This document shows, piece after piece, positions 35,732-46,500 of a DNA stretch of 64,000 nucleotides. The translations under genes and the position numbers were made by a program. The DNA lies in the NCBI GenBank assembly GCA_018268715.1, contig JAFDVZ010000003.1, positions 410,570-474,569 on the forward strand, given 5' to 3'. A model generated the notes under the pieces. The model was not told where the DNA came from. It saw only the letters and a list, made by a program, of their open reading frames with translations, and did not search any database. Numbering within the stretch: position 1 is the stretch's first letter; each line of letters begins with the position of its first letter. Source of the stretch: Acidobacteriota bacterium. Its GTDB lineage: Bacteria > Acidobacteriota > Terriglobia > Bryobacterales > Bryobacteraceae.

Positions 35732-36193
35732 ATGCGCAAGGTATTCCATTTCGACGCCCCACGAGAGAAGTATCAGTGCGACGCCGCCATCGTCTGGTGC
35801 TTCGACAATCGTTTCGAACTCGGGTTCCGCAAGTTCCTGAAGCGGTCAGGAATCGCCAACATCGACCCGATTAAGATCGCCGGCGGAGCGAAGTCGCTGG
35901 CCTCGCCCGATCATGAATGGGAGCGCGAGTTCGTGCTCGGGCAGATCGATAAGTCGATCCGTCTGCACGGAACCGGAAGGGTGATCCTGATGATGCACTC
36001 CGATTGCGGCGCCTACGGCGGTCTCGACGGACGCTTCGGCGGCGATACGAAATTGGAGGCGGAGACGCTGCGGGTCGAGTTGATGCAAGCGGCCGATGTG
36101 ATCCGGCGACGGCATCCGGGCGTGGAGCTTAGCACGTACTTCGTCGATTTCGAGGGCGTGTGGGACGCCGCCGCGGCCGAGGTCCCGGCATGA
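35732..36193 (+). CDS. Beta-carbonic-anhydrase-like protein
   Basis: 153 residues, shorter than ordinary beta-carbonic anhydrases (about 200). It keeps the zinc-site pattern: CFDNR (C23-x-D25-x-R27) and HSDC (H89, C92), as CxDxR plus HxxC. IRLHGTGRVILMMHSDCGAYGG is the typical core. CO2 hydration is plausible; small members of this group have not all been shown to be active. A TAGAAT hexamer lies 19 nt upstream with GAGAGG between. It overlaps mgtC by 4 nt. Confidence 0.78.
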   Translation: MRKVFHFDAPREKYQCDAAIVWCFDNRFELGFRKFLKRSGIANIDPIKIAGGAKSLASPDHEWEREFVLGQIDKSIRLHGTGRVILMMHSDCGAYGGLDGRFGGDTKLEAETLRVELMQAADVIRRRHPGVELSTYFVDFEGVWDAAAAEVPA

Positions 36194-36642
36194 ACCCGGT
36201 TTCGGGCGCCGAACTACGCATGATCGTGGACGTCGCGGTCGCCTACTTGTTGGCGCTGCCGGTGGGTTGGGAGCGGGAGCATCACGAGCGTTCGGCCGGA
36301 TTGAGAACCTTTCCGCTGGTTTGCGTCGCATCGTGCGGCGTCGTGCTGGCGGCGCGCTACACCATGAGCAGTTCGGACGAATCGAGGGTGATTCAGGGAC
36401 TCATCGGCGGGATCGGGTTCATCGGCGGCGGCACCATCCTGAGGAGCGGCCTGACGGTGCACGGCACGGCCACGGCGGCCAGCATCCTCATGACGGCGGT
36501 GATCGGAGTGTGCGTGGCGCAGCATTTGTACCTGATGGCGATCACGCTCAGCGTGTTGAGCCTGGTGACGCTGCGGCTGTTCCAGGCCTGGAAGATGCTG
36601 GAGAACAACCCCGAACCATGGACCCAACGCAAATCGAAGTAG
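36190..36642 (+). CDS. MgtC/SapB family membrane protein
   Basis: 150 residues with four or five membrane segments. It shows the family opening VAYLLALPVGWEREHHERSAGLRTFPLVCVASC, then IGGIGFIGGGTIL and HGTATAASILMTAVIGV. MgtC proteins affect Mg2+ and phosphate homeostasis or ATP synthase in pathogens; the role in soil bacteria is unclear. The start overlaps the carbonic-anhydrase-like gene. Confidence 0.9.
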   Translation: MNPVSGAELRMIVDVAVAYLLALPVGWEREHHERSAGLRTFPLVCVASCGVVLAARYTMSSSDESRVIQGLIGGIGFIGGGTILRSGLTVHGTATAASILMTAVIGVCVAQHLYLMAITLSVLSLVTLRLFQAWKMLENNPEPWTQRKSK

Positions 36643-37466
36643 ACGGCGCACGCATCGCCGTGTGGGAGCGGCCCGGCCTCGATCCCGCCGTTCTGTTCTG
36701 CCACGCAACGGGCTTTCACGCGCGCTGCTGGGACGCCGTCACCGATCACCTGGTGCAGCGCTCCATCTGCCTGGACATGCGCGGGCACGGTCGAAGCTCC
36801 AAGCCCGAGCCTCCGATTCCCTGGCGGCGCTTTGGAGAGGATGTCGCCGCGGCAACCGCGAAGCTGGGGATTAAGGGCGCGGTGGGCGTGGGCCATTCCA
36901 TGGGCGGACATTCGCTCGCGCTGGCGGCGGCGCTGGCGCCGGAGGCGTTTTCGCAATTGGTGTTGATCGATCCCGTGATTCTGCCCGAGAAGGCCTACAC
37001 CGGACCCGAGACCGCGCCGCACTACGCGCGCAAGCGCCGCAACCGCTTCGAGTCGTGGCAGGTGATGTTGGAGCGCTACGGCGGACGTTCGCCCTATGAC
37101 CGCTGGGACCGACAGGTGCTGAGCGATTACTGCGAGTACGGTCTGTTGCCCGCGCCCGATGGGGAGGGATTCGTGCTGGCTTGCCCGCCGGACATCGAAG
37201 GCTCAATCTATGAGCAGCACAGTGCGCCCGAGTCGAACATCCACGCGGAGATCGCCCGTGTGACCGCGCCTGTCACGGTGATTCGCTCTCCGCTGTTGTT
37301 CGACAACTCGGCCGCGTCGGATATGCTGGCTTCGCCGACCACGCCCGATCTCGCTTCGCGGTTCGCCAGCGGGCGGGACGTGGTAGCCGAGTACTCGCAT
37401 TTCATTCCCATGGAGGCTCCGGAATGGGTGGCGGACCAGATTCTCAGAATCCTTCCCACGCGATGA
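36618..37466 (+). CDS. Alpha/beta hydrolase
   Basis: 282 residues of the alpha/beta-hydrolase fold: oxyanion segment FCHATGFHARCWD, RGHGRSSKP, nucleophile Ser in GVGHSMGGHS, an Asp in LIDPVI, and the catalytic His in AEYSHFIPMEAPE. The substrate cannot be told. The ATG overlaps mgtC by 25 nt in another frame. Its last 23 nt overlap the convergent SpoIID-like gene. Confidence 0.88.
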   Translation: MDPTQIEVDGARIAVWERPGLDPAVLFCHATGFHARCWDAVTDHLVQRSICLDMRGHGRSSKPEPPIPWRRFGEDVAAATAKLGIKGAVGVGHSMGGHSLALAAALAPEAFSQLVLIDPVILPEKAYTGPETAPHYARKRRNRFESWQVMLERYGGRSPYDRWDRQVLSDYCEYGLLPAPDGEGFVLACPPDIEGSIYEQHSAPESNIHAEIARVTAPVTVIRSPLLFDNSAASDMLASPTTPDLASRFASGRDVVAEYSHFIPMEAPEWVADQILRILPTR

Positions 37467-38142
37467 TTGCGGCGGGGTAGTAGTGGCGCAGGATGTCGGT
37501 CCACACGGCGCCGGATCGCGCCATGGCCGCCGCGCCGGTCTGACAGAGGCCCAGGCGGTGACCGGACGCGACCCCCGAGACGACAGGGCACTTTACCGCG
37601 AAGTACGGGAATCCTTCCGATTCCTGGCTACGTGTGGATCCGCCGCAATCGGACGAGTAGAGCGCTGGCACTACGCGTCCTTCATGCATCAGCACGGCGC
37701 CGGCGGTAAGGCGCGCGGCCTGGGCGGCGGGCGAATCCTGGGGCGGAGGCTCCCGGAGAAACTGGCAGTGCGTGGTGTCGCAGAAGTCCGAATGCGGGTG
37801 ACGCCCGCGGGCGGCGAGCAGGTAGGATCGGGCCACCACCGCTTGGGCTTTCAGGCTCTCCAGCCCCGCGCCGGGCGGGCTTTCCGCGGCGACGATGGAC
37901 GCCACCGCCGTTTCGAGATCCATGGTGACGACGGGAATCACCTCGGCGCCTGACTGCACGATCTCGAGCCGCCCCCGAAATCGGCGCTCGATGCGCCCTG
38001 GCACGCTGAGCAGGAACTCTCCACTGTTCAACCGCCGGGTGCGAACCTCTCGGGGATGGAACAGTCCGAAGACCGCCACACGCACTTCGGCGGCTTGGAG
38101 ACTTGCCGAGGCAATTAGCGCGACCAGGAGGAGCCGCTTCAC
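37444..38142 (-). CDS. SpoIID/LytB-domain protein (peptidoglycan lytic factor)
   Basis: 232 residues from a GTG that overlaps the preceding stop (GTGA). Signal peptide KRLLLVALIASASLQAAE. SpoIID features: MDLETAVASIVAAESP with the catalytic-type Glu, LKAQAVVARSYLLAARGRHP, CDTTHCQF, YSSDCGGSTR and GHRLGLCQTGAAAMA. SpoIID cleaves denuded glycan strands in endospore formers; here a non-sporulating role in wall remodelling is likely. It is the last gene of the six-gene envelope operon. Confidence 0.88.
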   Translation of the reverse strand: MKRLLLVALIASASLQAAEVRVAVFGLFHPREVRTRRLNSGEFLLSVPGRIERRFRGRLEIVQSGAEVIPVVTMDLETAVASIVAAESPPGAGLESLKAQAVVARSYLLAARGRHPHSDFCDTTHCQFLREPPPQDSPAAQAARLTAGAVLMHEGRVVPALYSSDCGGSTRSQESEGFPYFAVKCPVVSGVASGHRLGLCQTGAAAMARSGAVWTDILRHYYPAAIIAWEGF

Positions 38143-38891
38143 AAGGCCGCCTGCCGCAGGAAGGGCGACGCCCGGCGGGCGCACTCAGCTCCCGGCATGG
38201 CGTGGGCCCGCACTAACAAGACATAGTCGAAATGTTCCAGGGGAAATAGCGCGGTCAGCAACCCGTCTCCCGGCGCCCCGTTGTGAACGCACGGTGCAGT
38301 GCCGGTTTTCGCCGCCACCCGGGCGTTCACGGCCGCGGCTGTCCCCAAGCGCGCGCACCGCCGCATCGCGCCGAGCACCATGGGGACGCCGGGCTCGGCG
38401 CGACGCGCGGTCAGCTCCATGTAGGCCGCGGCGATAGTTTCAGGCGCGGCCCGCCACACGCCGTAACGCCCGATCAGAACATCGGCGGATGCATCGGCGG
38501 GAGCGTCCAAGCCGTACCGCAACGCGGTGCGCCGCACCGCCTCGCGGTCCATCCGCTCCACCAACTGCTTGAAGTAGGAGTTACAACTGTACGCCAGCGC
38601 GTCGCCGATTGGGATGCGGCCGTGTCCCCGCGGGAGCCAACAGCCTTCGCAGGTCAGTTCGGGATACTGTTGCTCGTGGGTTTCGCCGTACGCCAGCGCG
38701 AGGAATGGCTTCACCAACGATCCCAGCGGCGCTGGCGCGGCCGGAGCGCTCCACCGCCGGGCGACCGTGGCGCCGTCCGATGTGCGCAGCAGCACGAATT
38801 CGTGGGGCGCCAGTTCACGCTCCGCCATTCTCGCGAGCGTTTCATCGCGACGGCCCGCGGCCGCGATGGCGAGGAACCCTCGCCGCGTCAT
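38139..38891 (-). CDS. Minimal penicillin-binding transpeptidase-like protein
   Basis: Only 250 residues but with all three penicillin-binding motifs in order: SLVK (58-61), SCN (102-104) and KTG (195-197). The N-terminus (TRRGFLAIAAAG) looks like a Tat motif with a very short hydrophobic run, so export is not assured. There is no glycosyltransferase or dimerisation domain. It may be a DD-peptidase, a stripped transpeptidase or a binding-only paralogue. It overlaps both neighbours by 4 nt. Confidence 0.82.
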   Translation of the reverse strand: MTRRGFLAIAAAGRRDETLARMAERELAPHEFVLLRTSDGATVARRWSAPAAPAPLGSLVKPFLALAYGETHEQQYPELTCEGCWLPRGHGRIPIGDALAYSCNSYFKQLVERMDREAVRRTALRYGLDAPADASADVLIGRYGVWRAAPETIAAAYMELTARRAEPGVPMVLGAMRRCARLGTAAAVNARVAAKTGTAPCVHNGAPGDGLLTALFPLEHFDYVLLVRAHAMPGAECARRASPFLRQAAL

Positions 38892-40540
38892 CGAAGCCGG
38901 TAGACGACGTTCTGTCGCACGGCCGTCCCGTCGTCGTGCGAGTCGAGGGCCGCGGATTCGAGGCGACTCAAGGCGCGGCTCAGGCTCGCGATGTTTTCCG
39001 AAAAGAAGAGCGGCTCGTGCGCAGCCCCATCGCCGGTTGGACGATTCGGGAAGTCGATGAGGGTCGTCATGCGCTGGTAGCGCGGCGACTCTGTCGAGTG
39101 CAGGAAGCGCATGGCGTACTGCGCCGCGGGCAGCGACGCAGCCGCGTTCGAGCGGCCGATGATCATCGCCGCCAGATCGTCAGCCGGCGACAGCACAAGC
39201 AGACGGCCCGCCGCGACGACGTGCACCCGGCCGAGCGTCGAGGGCGGTCCGGCAACGGCCCACAATTGTGTAGTCACGCCGTCTACGGCCGTACGCGCCG
39301 CGCCGGCGTCCCAGTTGTGTTCGCCGAGCAGCGCCACCGCTCGCGCCGTGGTTACGAACACGCCATCCGCGGGCGGCCGGCTGGTCTCCACCTGCATCAT
39401 GGCCTGCACCGGATTCGCGGCGATCAACGAACGCACGGCGCTGAGATCGGCCCTGGACAGTTCCGTCACGGGCGGAGCCTCGTCGATGCGAACCTCAAGG
39501 TCGTCTTCACTCCCCAGCGGGGCGTCCATCGACCCGGCCGCGGGCGCTGACGTCTCCCGCTGAGCGGCGTCAGCGCGTGGGGTGAACAACTTCTGCTCGA
39601 GCATCGCCACCACCACTTGGGCGTCCGGCTTCGCCCAGGCGCGTACGAGACCCGCGTCCGCCGGCGCCGCCTTTCCAATCTCGGCCACGGCGCCCTCACC
39701 CGAACGCCGGTCCGACGCAGGTTGGGCGCGCAGCAACACACGCCGTTCGCGAAACTCGGCCGCCGAGCGGTCGAGATCGGAGACGATCGCGTCGAATTGG
39801 GCCATTTCGGTGGCGTTCCGATGGATCCAATACGAGCGATAGTAGGGCGTGTTCAGAGTCCGCTGAAAGTTGATCGCCATGCGGAGTTCGCCGGCGCCCT
39901 GCGCCGCCGCCGCGCGTTGATACCACGGCTCCTGCCTCATCGCCGGAACGGTCTGCCCGCCGATGAGGGCGAGCGCGCCGGCCATGGCCTGCTCGCTCGT
40001 GGCCAATAGCAGAAGATCGCCGGTGACCGCGAACGCCGCTGTCCGGCTTTGCTGCTGCCTGACGAAGTAATCGACGTTGGCTGATTTCCTGGGCTGGAAC
40101 TTCGCGCGCGATTGCCAAAGCATGCTCTGGTACGCCTTGGCTTGCGGCATCCTGGTCACATAGAGAAACTCCAGGTTGCCGATGTCATACAGGGCCAGGG
40201 CTGAATTACCGCCACTCACGGCGTCCACCAGCGTCATGTCGGGCGCGATGCCGGCGGCGGCCGCGAACTGGTCCTGCGCCTCCTTCAAGCGAAGGAACAG
40301 CCGGGAGTTGGAGAACACCTTGTAGTTGCCGCTGGCAAGCCAGGACCTTTTCACCGCCGAGTTATTCCAATCCCGGACCAACCCGGCGAAATCCCTCGCT
40401 TCCAGGAATAACACCGGACCCGCCGGAAACAGATCGGAGAGCGGACGTTGCTGTACCGACGCTTGCGGCAGCAACACGGCGACGGCCGCTAGCAGCAGCG
40501 CCCCGGTTCCGACCGCGACCTTTCGGGCGTCCCGTCTCAT
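38888..40540 (-). CDS. Exported protein of unknown function, DUF3352-like
   Basis: 550 residues with an N-terminal signal or anchor (VAVGTGALLLAAVAVLLP). The body begins with LFPAGPVLFLEARDFAGLVRDW and continues with alternating helix/strand units (GNSALALYDIGNLEFLYVTRM, AFAVTGDLLLLATSEQAM), a style seen in DUF3352-type periplasmic proteins. No enzyme motif is visible. It lies between the giant TPR gene and the transpeptidase gene with 4-nt overlaps on both sides. Confidence 0.72.
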   Translation of the reverse strand: MRRDARKVAVGTGALLLAAVAVLLPQASVQQRPLSDLFPAGPVLFLEARDFAGLVRDWNNSAVKRSWLASGNYKVFSNSRLFLRLKEAQDQFAAAAGIAPDMTLVDAVSGGNSALALYDIGNLEFLYVTRMPQAKAYQSMLWQSRAKFQPRKSANVDYFVRQQQSRTAAFAVTGDLLLLATSEQAMAGALALIGGQTVPAMRQEPWYQRAAAAQGAGELRMAINFQRTLNTPYYRSYWIHRNATEMAQFDAIVSDLDRSAAEFRERRVLLRAQPASDRRSGEGAVAEIGKAAPADAGLVRAWAKPDAQVVVAMLEQKLFTPRADAAQRETSAPAAGSMDAPLGSEDDLEVRIDEAPPVTELSRADLSAVRSLIAANPVQAMMQVETSRPPADGVFVTTARAVALLGEHNWDAGAARTAVDGVTTQLWAVAGPPSTLGRVHVVAAGRLLVLSPADDLAAMIIGRSNAAASLPAAQYAMRFLHSTESPRYQRMTTLIDFPNRPTGDGAAHEPLFFSENIASLSRALSRLESAALDSHDDGTAVRQNVVYRLR

Positions 40541-43500
40541 CGCGCGCCTCCAGCGGCCAGTTTCGGCCGGACGGTATGAGGTTGTTCCAGGTTCTTGCTG
40601 ATCACCGGACGCCTTTCGTTGTTTTCCCGTCGAAGAGCCACGGCCTTGCGAACCAAATCCAGGTCTGCCTGAATGGCCGCTTTCAAGGCCGGCGACTTAT
40701 CCAACTCCATCGCCAGCCGGTAGAAATAACTGGCGCGTGTTGGATCGCCGAGATTCCTCCACGCCTCCCCCAGTCCTTTCGATACCGAAGCGCGCTCCAC
40801 CGCGGTCAGCGGCGTATCGCGCAGAAAGGATCCGGCCAGATATTCCGGGATGGCCTCGTTGTCGGGGATATTTGCGGACGACTGCGTGTCGTCGGGCAAC
40901 ACCCAGATCGCCTGTTGGTAGCGCTTCAGACTGAGTTGTGTCCTAAACAGGTCAACACGCGGCGCAACCGGCGTCGGATCGGCGCCGATCGCTAGGATCA
41001 AGGTGCGCGCCTTCGACGCGCCGTCCTTGATCACCGCCGCCGCCTCCAACCTTGCGGGACGCCAATATGGCTTGTTGACGCCCAATTCCGTGAGGGGCGC
41101 GCTGGATGCCAAGAGATCCAGTTCGGCCGATCCCGTGGAGACCTTCGCGCCTCCCATCTTGCGAAGCGCTACCGCCGCGTCGGCCCGAACAACGTAACTC
41201 GTGTTAGAGTCGCTGGTTATGTTCGTCAACTCCCGTGAGTTAGCCGCCAGTTCCGCCCACTTAGCGCGCGAGGCCATATCCCATGGAACCGCCTTCACTA
41301 ACTGCTCGAGAAATCCCGCCGCCTCGGCCGTCTTCCCGAACCTCGCCAGCAAGGCCGCCGCGGACGCCTGGGTCTCAAACGGCGCTCCGCATAGCATCGT
41401 CATGCGCCGTAGCAGTTCGGTGGCGCCGGCTGAGTCGCCCTCGGCCAACCTGATCTCGGCAAGACCGAGGAAGTTCGCCGAATCGAAGTGATGCGCCTCC
41501 AATTCACGCGTGTAGATGAACTCGAGCACGCGGCGCGCCGCCGCTTCAACTCCACGCCGGTTCAGTTCGTTCGCCCCGGCGCGAAGCGCATCCACTGGCG
41601 GTGGGTCGGCTTCGATGGCGTATCGAGCGAGCAGCGCCGGCACATCGCCGGAAAGGCCCGCGATCTGGATCGCCAGCGACGCATACTCCGCCTGGCCGGC
41701 CTTTCGCGTCTTCACGGGGATCGTGTTCAGGACGGCCAGCGCACGGGCCGCCTGTTTGCGGTCGAGCAGAGATCGGATGTACTCGGTTTGCCATGAGCGC
41801 AGCGCCTGCTCCGCAGTCTCGCGAGGCTGTCCAAACGACGCCGAAAGCTTCGACTGGTTCGCATCGATCAACTTCTGATACAACAAATCGCGCTGAGCGT
41901 CGGGGAGCAACTGATTGCGCACCGCGCGGCCGAGGATCGACAGCGGGTCGCCCGTGGCCTGACTCAGGTCCGTCAACCACTTAACGCCCTTGGCTGGATC
42001 GCCGGAGGCGCCAAGGATCCCTTCGAGTAGAGGCTCGAACATGTACGTCCCATTGCGACGAAGCCACGTCTTCAGCAGGCGATCCGCTTCCGGCCTCAAC
42101 GTCGCAAGCAGGTCGCGCCTTCCGATGTGAACCAGTGTTGTCCGGACGTCATTCGTGAAACTCGCCTGAGCGGGGCCTCGGTCCTGCGTTTGGATATACG
42201 ATTCCAGCGCGCGACGGTATTCGGCGTTGGCGTCGTCTTTGCGCCCGGCGGCCCAATAGAGTTCGGCGAGGTTGTCGTGGGCGGAACCGATCTCGGCGTC
42301 GAGTTCCAGAGCGAGCGTATACTCAGCCACGGCCGCGCGCGTATCTCCCGCATCGCGGTAGTAATCCCCTAACTCCTCGTGGCGACGATTGCTCCACGGT
42401 GCTGATTCGACAAGAGCCGGCAGATAGTCCGCGGCGTTCGCCTGCCGGGTCATCGCCAGATACTCGCCGTACCGCGAAGCATAGTAGAACCATGGCTGGC
42501 CGGCGAGTTGCCGGTCGCGGTCGACCGGTTTGCCGATATTTTCGCCGATTACCGGGCTGCCCAGGGCCAACGCGAATGCGCTACGCACCTGGGGATTGTC
42601 GATCGCGAAGAACAAGCCCGCGAGCGCGGTGTACGCCGAGGTCCAGACCGGGGGAAACACTTTTCCCCGAGCCGCAATCACCGCCAACGCGTCGGCGGAT
42701 TTGCCGCCTTCGACGACACAGTTGGCAGCCAGGTCGCGCATGTCTCCCGCCGCATCCGAAGAAGCAACCGTCAATAGAGTTTGGGGCTGGGCCAGCAGGA
42801 GCGGGCACATACGCTCCGCCATCTGCCCGATGTCCCCATGACGGGCGCCCAACCGGATCACACGAAGTTCGGCCGCCGCCTCCCCAGAGCGGCGGTATGC
42901 CTCCATCGCCTGCGACAACAGCGGCTCGCGATTCTCCGCCTGCGGGGGCATGGAGTTATAGAGTTGTTCGAAGCGTCGACCCAGTTCGCCATTCCGCAGC
43001 CGCCGAGTCAGGTTCTCCGCATACTGGTTTTGCACTAACACGTCGGAGGGATTCGCAGCGAGCATGGCGTCCAGCCACTTCGCCGCGAGTTCCTCCAACC
43101 CGGCGGCTCGCGCGGCCTCCAGGCCCAGACGCGAGTCCGCCGAACGCGTCCTTTCAAGAAACGCGGCGAACGCCGTCTTCTCTTCCGGCGTGAAATACGT
43201 CCCCGCAACGCGCCCCATCTGCCGCAAAGCGTCCCCAAGGGCGGGCGCCTTCTCCGGGTCGGTCCCGTTGGCGGAGAGTCTCTTGAAAGCCGCCTCATAT
43301 TGACGGGATCGCGCCATGATCCCCGCGTAACTCACCGCGTACTCCGACTGCGCCGGAAGATCCGTCCCAAGCGCCGCCGCGCCCTGTTCGGCGTACTGCC
43401 GGGCCTCGGCGACATAGCCCCAGTTCTCCAGCCGCGCGGCGGCCGCGAAGAAGTTGTCGGGACGTTCGGGACGATTCTCAATGAACGCTGATTTCACCGC

Positions 43501-46500
43501 CGCCAGCATTCCTGCCTTCTGCCCCTGGCGCGCGCGAGTCAGCGCGACTCGCTCCATCCAGGTCGTGTCGTGGTAGCTGAGCTCATAGAGTTTCAGGTAA
43601 TTCTTCTCGGCGTCCGCAAGACGCAGAAGCGTCTCGTCGAGGGCGGCCTGAGCGTTCCACAAATCCGCCCGCTCGGGCCGGATGGCGAGGGCCTTCGAAT
43701 ATGACTCTACCGCTTCCGGGAACTTCTCGAGCTCCGTTTCCAGGCGCGCCAGCACGATGGGCCAACGCGAGTCCTTCGGAGAGGCGGCCGCGGTTTTGAC
43801 GTAGTACGCGATCAGTTTTTCGCTCATCTGATGAGCGCCGGCGTACGCCGCGGCCTCACGCGTCAACTCGCTGTCGTCCGGATAACGGTTCAACACCTCA
43901 ACGTACTGGTCGAGCGCGGAAGAATAGTCCTTGACTCGAGTTAGCACCGGGATCAGGCCTCGGCGCATCGCCGCGGTCCGTTCTGTCCTGTCGGACGCGG
44001 TCAGGTTCGACGCGCGCAGGCCGTCGATCGTGGCTTGGTAGAACGTGCGCAACCCGCGGTCGTCACCTGCCCGCGCATAGGTATCGGCCATGGCCGACAG
44101 ATACTCGGAACGGTAGGGATCGTCCTTCAGCAGCAACGCCAGCGTTTGGCGCGCGGTCGTCGTATCGCCCGATTCCGTGGCTTTGCGGGCAGCCTCCAGC
44201 CGGAACGACTTCTGATAGAACGGCTGCGCGCCATTGGCGGCGGCCGTCAGCGTCGTTACGGCGTTCTTCGGCTGCCCACTGCGCCAGTAGAAATCCGTTA
44301 CCGCGCGCACCACGCCGAGCGTGGATGGATGTGTCCGAAGCAACGCCGACAGCACCCGTTGCGCGTCGTTCGGTCGGGCCTGATCCTCGTAGAAGTGCGC
44401 CAACCCGAGTTGGAGCCGCACCTGATCCACGGGATCCGTGGTAATCGCCACGCGGCGCGTCATCGCCGCCTCCTGGACTGCCGGGAACCCGCCGATGCGT
44501 CCCTGCGTCTCGACCCAGTCGAGCGTTTCGAACGCCGTGGCGCGTCCGGCGGCCGACAACAGGGTCTGCTCCATGTCGGCGCGCCGGCCCTGGTTTTCGA
44601 GCACGGCGGTCCGAAGACCAATCTCGCGCGGACCCGCATTCGCCGCGGTCGCCGCCTGCACCGTCAGCCGCTCGACGCTATCGCGCAGCGAAGGCCGCCG
44701 AGCCAACCGCACCAACCTCCGCTGAGCCTGATCGTTCGCCTGGCGGAACGCCGCGCTCGCGTATTCACTGAGGGCCCGGTCATACTGGCGCTTGCTTTCG
44801 TAGATGGCCCCCGCCTGATAGGCGTGCATCGCGGGATCGTTCAGCTTACGACGCCCCTCGTCGATCACTCGCAGCGCATCATCGAAAAGGAAGTAATCCC
44901 AGAACACGGTGGCCGATTCGAGATATCGCTCCGCCTTGCCCGGCTCAGTCGTGGCTATGCGGTTCCACAGAGGCCGGGCACGATCGAAGCGTTCCCGATC
45001 CGCCTGGATCTCTCCAGCGTAGGTGAGCGCCACGGAGTCGCCTGGAGCATAGGCCACCAACGACTGCTCAAGCGCCGCCGCCGTGTCGGTGTGTTTTGGA
45101 TCGATGGTGGCGAGCGAGCGGTAAATCGCCACGGCTCGTGGCGCCGCGAGATCAGCCGTCGGATAACTGGCGGCAATGGCGTGGAACACCGGAGCCGCCG
45201 CTTCGAAATTCGTCCGCCAGCTTTCCCCTTCAGCCAACATGCGCGCGCCCACCGGATTCGCGTTCACCTGCTGCTGACTCCCGATCGAACCCAACGCGGC
45301 TAACTCGGCGTCCAATTTCCGATTCCGGGCCAGATATTCGAAAAAGCGCACGCGCAGGTCATCCGCCTGGAACCAACTGGCACGCAGCAGAGACTCATAG
45401 GCCACTGCATCCGCGGAGCCTCGGGTCGAATAGGCCGTCAGCAGGTTGCGCGTGAATGCCAGGTCGTTGGGAAATCGCTGGTGGGCGTACAAATTCAACT
45501 GTAGGTACAACGCCGCCGCAACGGATCCGCGCGGAACCGCCTCGCTGAAGTAGCGCTCCAACTCGGCCCCCGAGAACTTCTCCGCCACCTCGCGACTGAG
45601 TTGTGTGAACTGGGCAGTCTGCTTCTGTTTCAGGTACCAACGCGCGAGTTTATGACTCCAACTCGTATCCGGAAACTGCGAAATGGCCCGCTTATAAGTC
45701 GCTTCAACATCGGCGCCCAGGCGGTTTTGCTCGAGGAAGCCGGCGAAGCGTTCGTACAAGCCCGGGTCATTCGGGTTTCGATCGATCTCCTGGCGATATA
45801 GCGCCAGCGCGTCGGGAATCCGCTTCAGATTCACCAGGCGCGCCAGATAGCGGTCCAGAATTCGTGCATACTCGGGCGACCGCGCCCCCCGCTTCGGGGC
45901 TTCGCGCGGCTCGGCCGGAGTAGCGGCGTCGCCCTGCTCCTGAGGCTGGTCCTGCTTGGGAGCGGCCGGCGCGGCGCCGCCATGTTCGCCCAGAGGAACG
46001 CCATCGGCGCGGCGCGACAATTCCCGCAGCAGCTCGTTGTACAGGGCAAACTCCTGCTGCATCTGGTTGGTGCGGGCGTAGGCGTCCGCCATCAGCGTCG
46101 CCACCTGGGTTCGTTCGGCGGCATTGGCGAACTGAGCTCGAAACTGCCCGCCGGCGCGAATCACGGCCTGATTGTCGCCGTAGGTGGCGAACGACTGGAT
46201 GCGGCTCAGATGCAGGCCCGGCCGGCGCGTCGAGTTCGGAAAACGCGAATCGAACAGCGTGACCAACTCGGACGCCTTGGCGCGTTGGAAGTACGGCTGG
46301 GCCTTCTGATTCTCGTCCGAGTAAGCATACGCCGGACCGGTAGAGTTGAGGATGAGTGACAGGACTCCGTTCAAATACCCGGGATAGGGGTCCGCCTGCG
46401 CGATGTCCCGATAGTATGTAAGGTCGCTGGAGCCGAATCGGATCCCCTGCCCCGCATTTGCGAAGAGCAGGTTCGTCAGGCCCGCCAACGCGCGCTCGGC

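Noticed and set aside
42399..45303. Long plus-strand frames (up to 422 codons) inside the giant TPR gene
   Set aside because: They are antisense shadows in a GC-rich gene; their translations are Arg/Pro/Gly-rich without motifs, while the minus frame carries regular TPR units.
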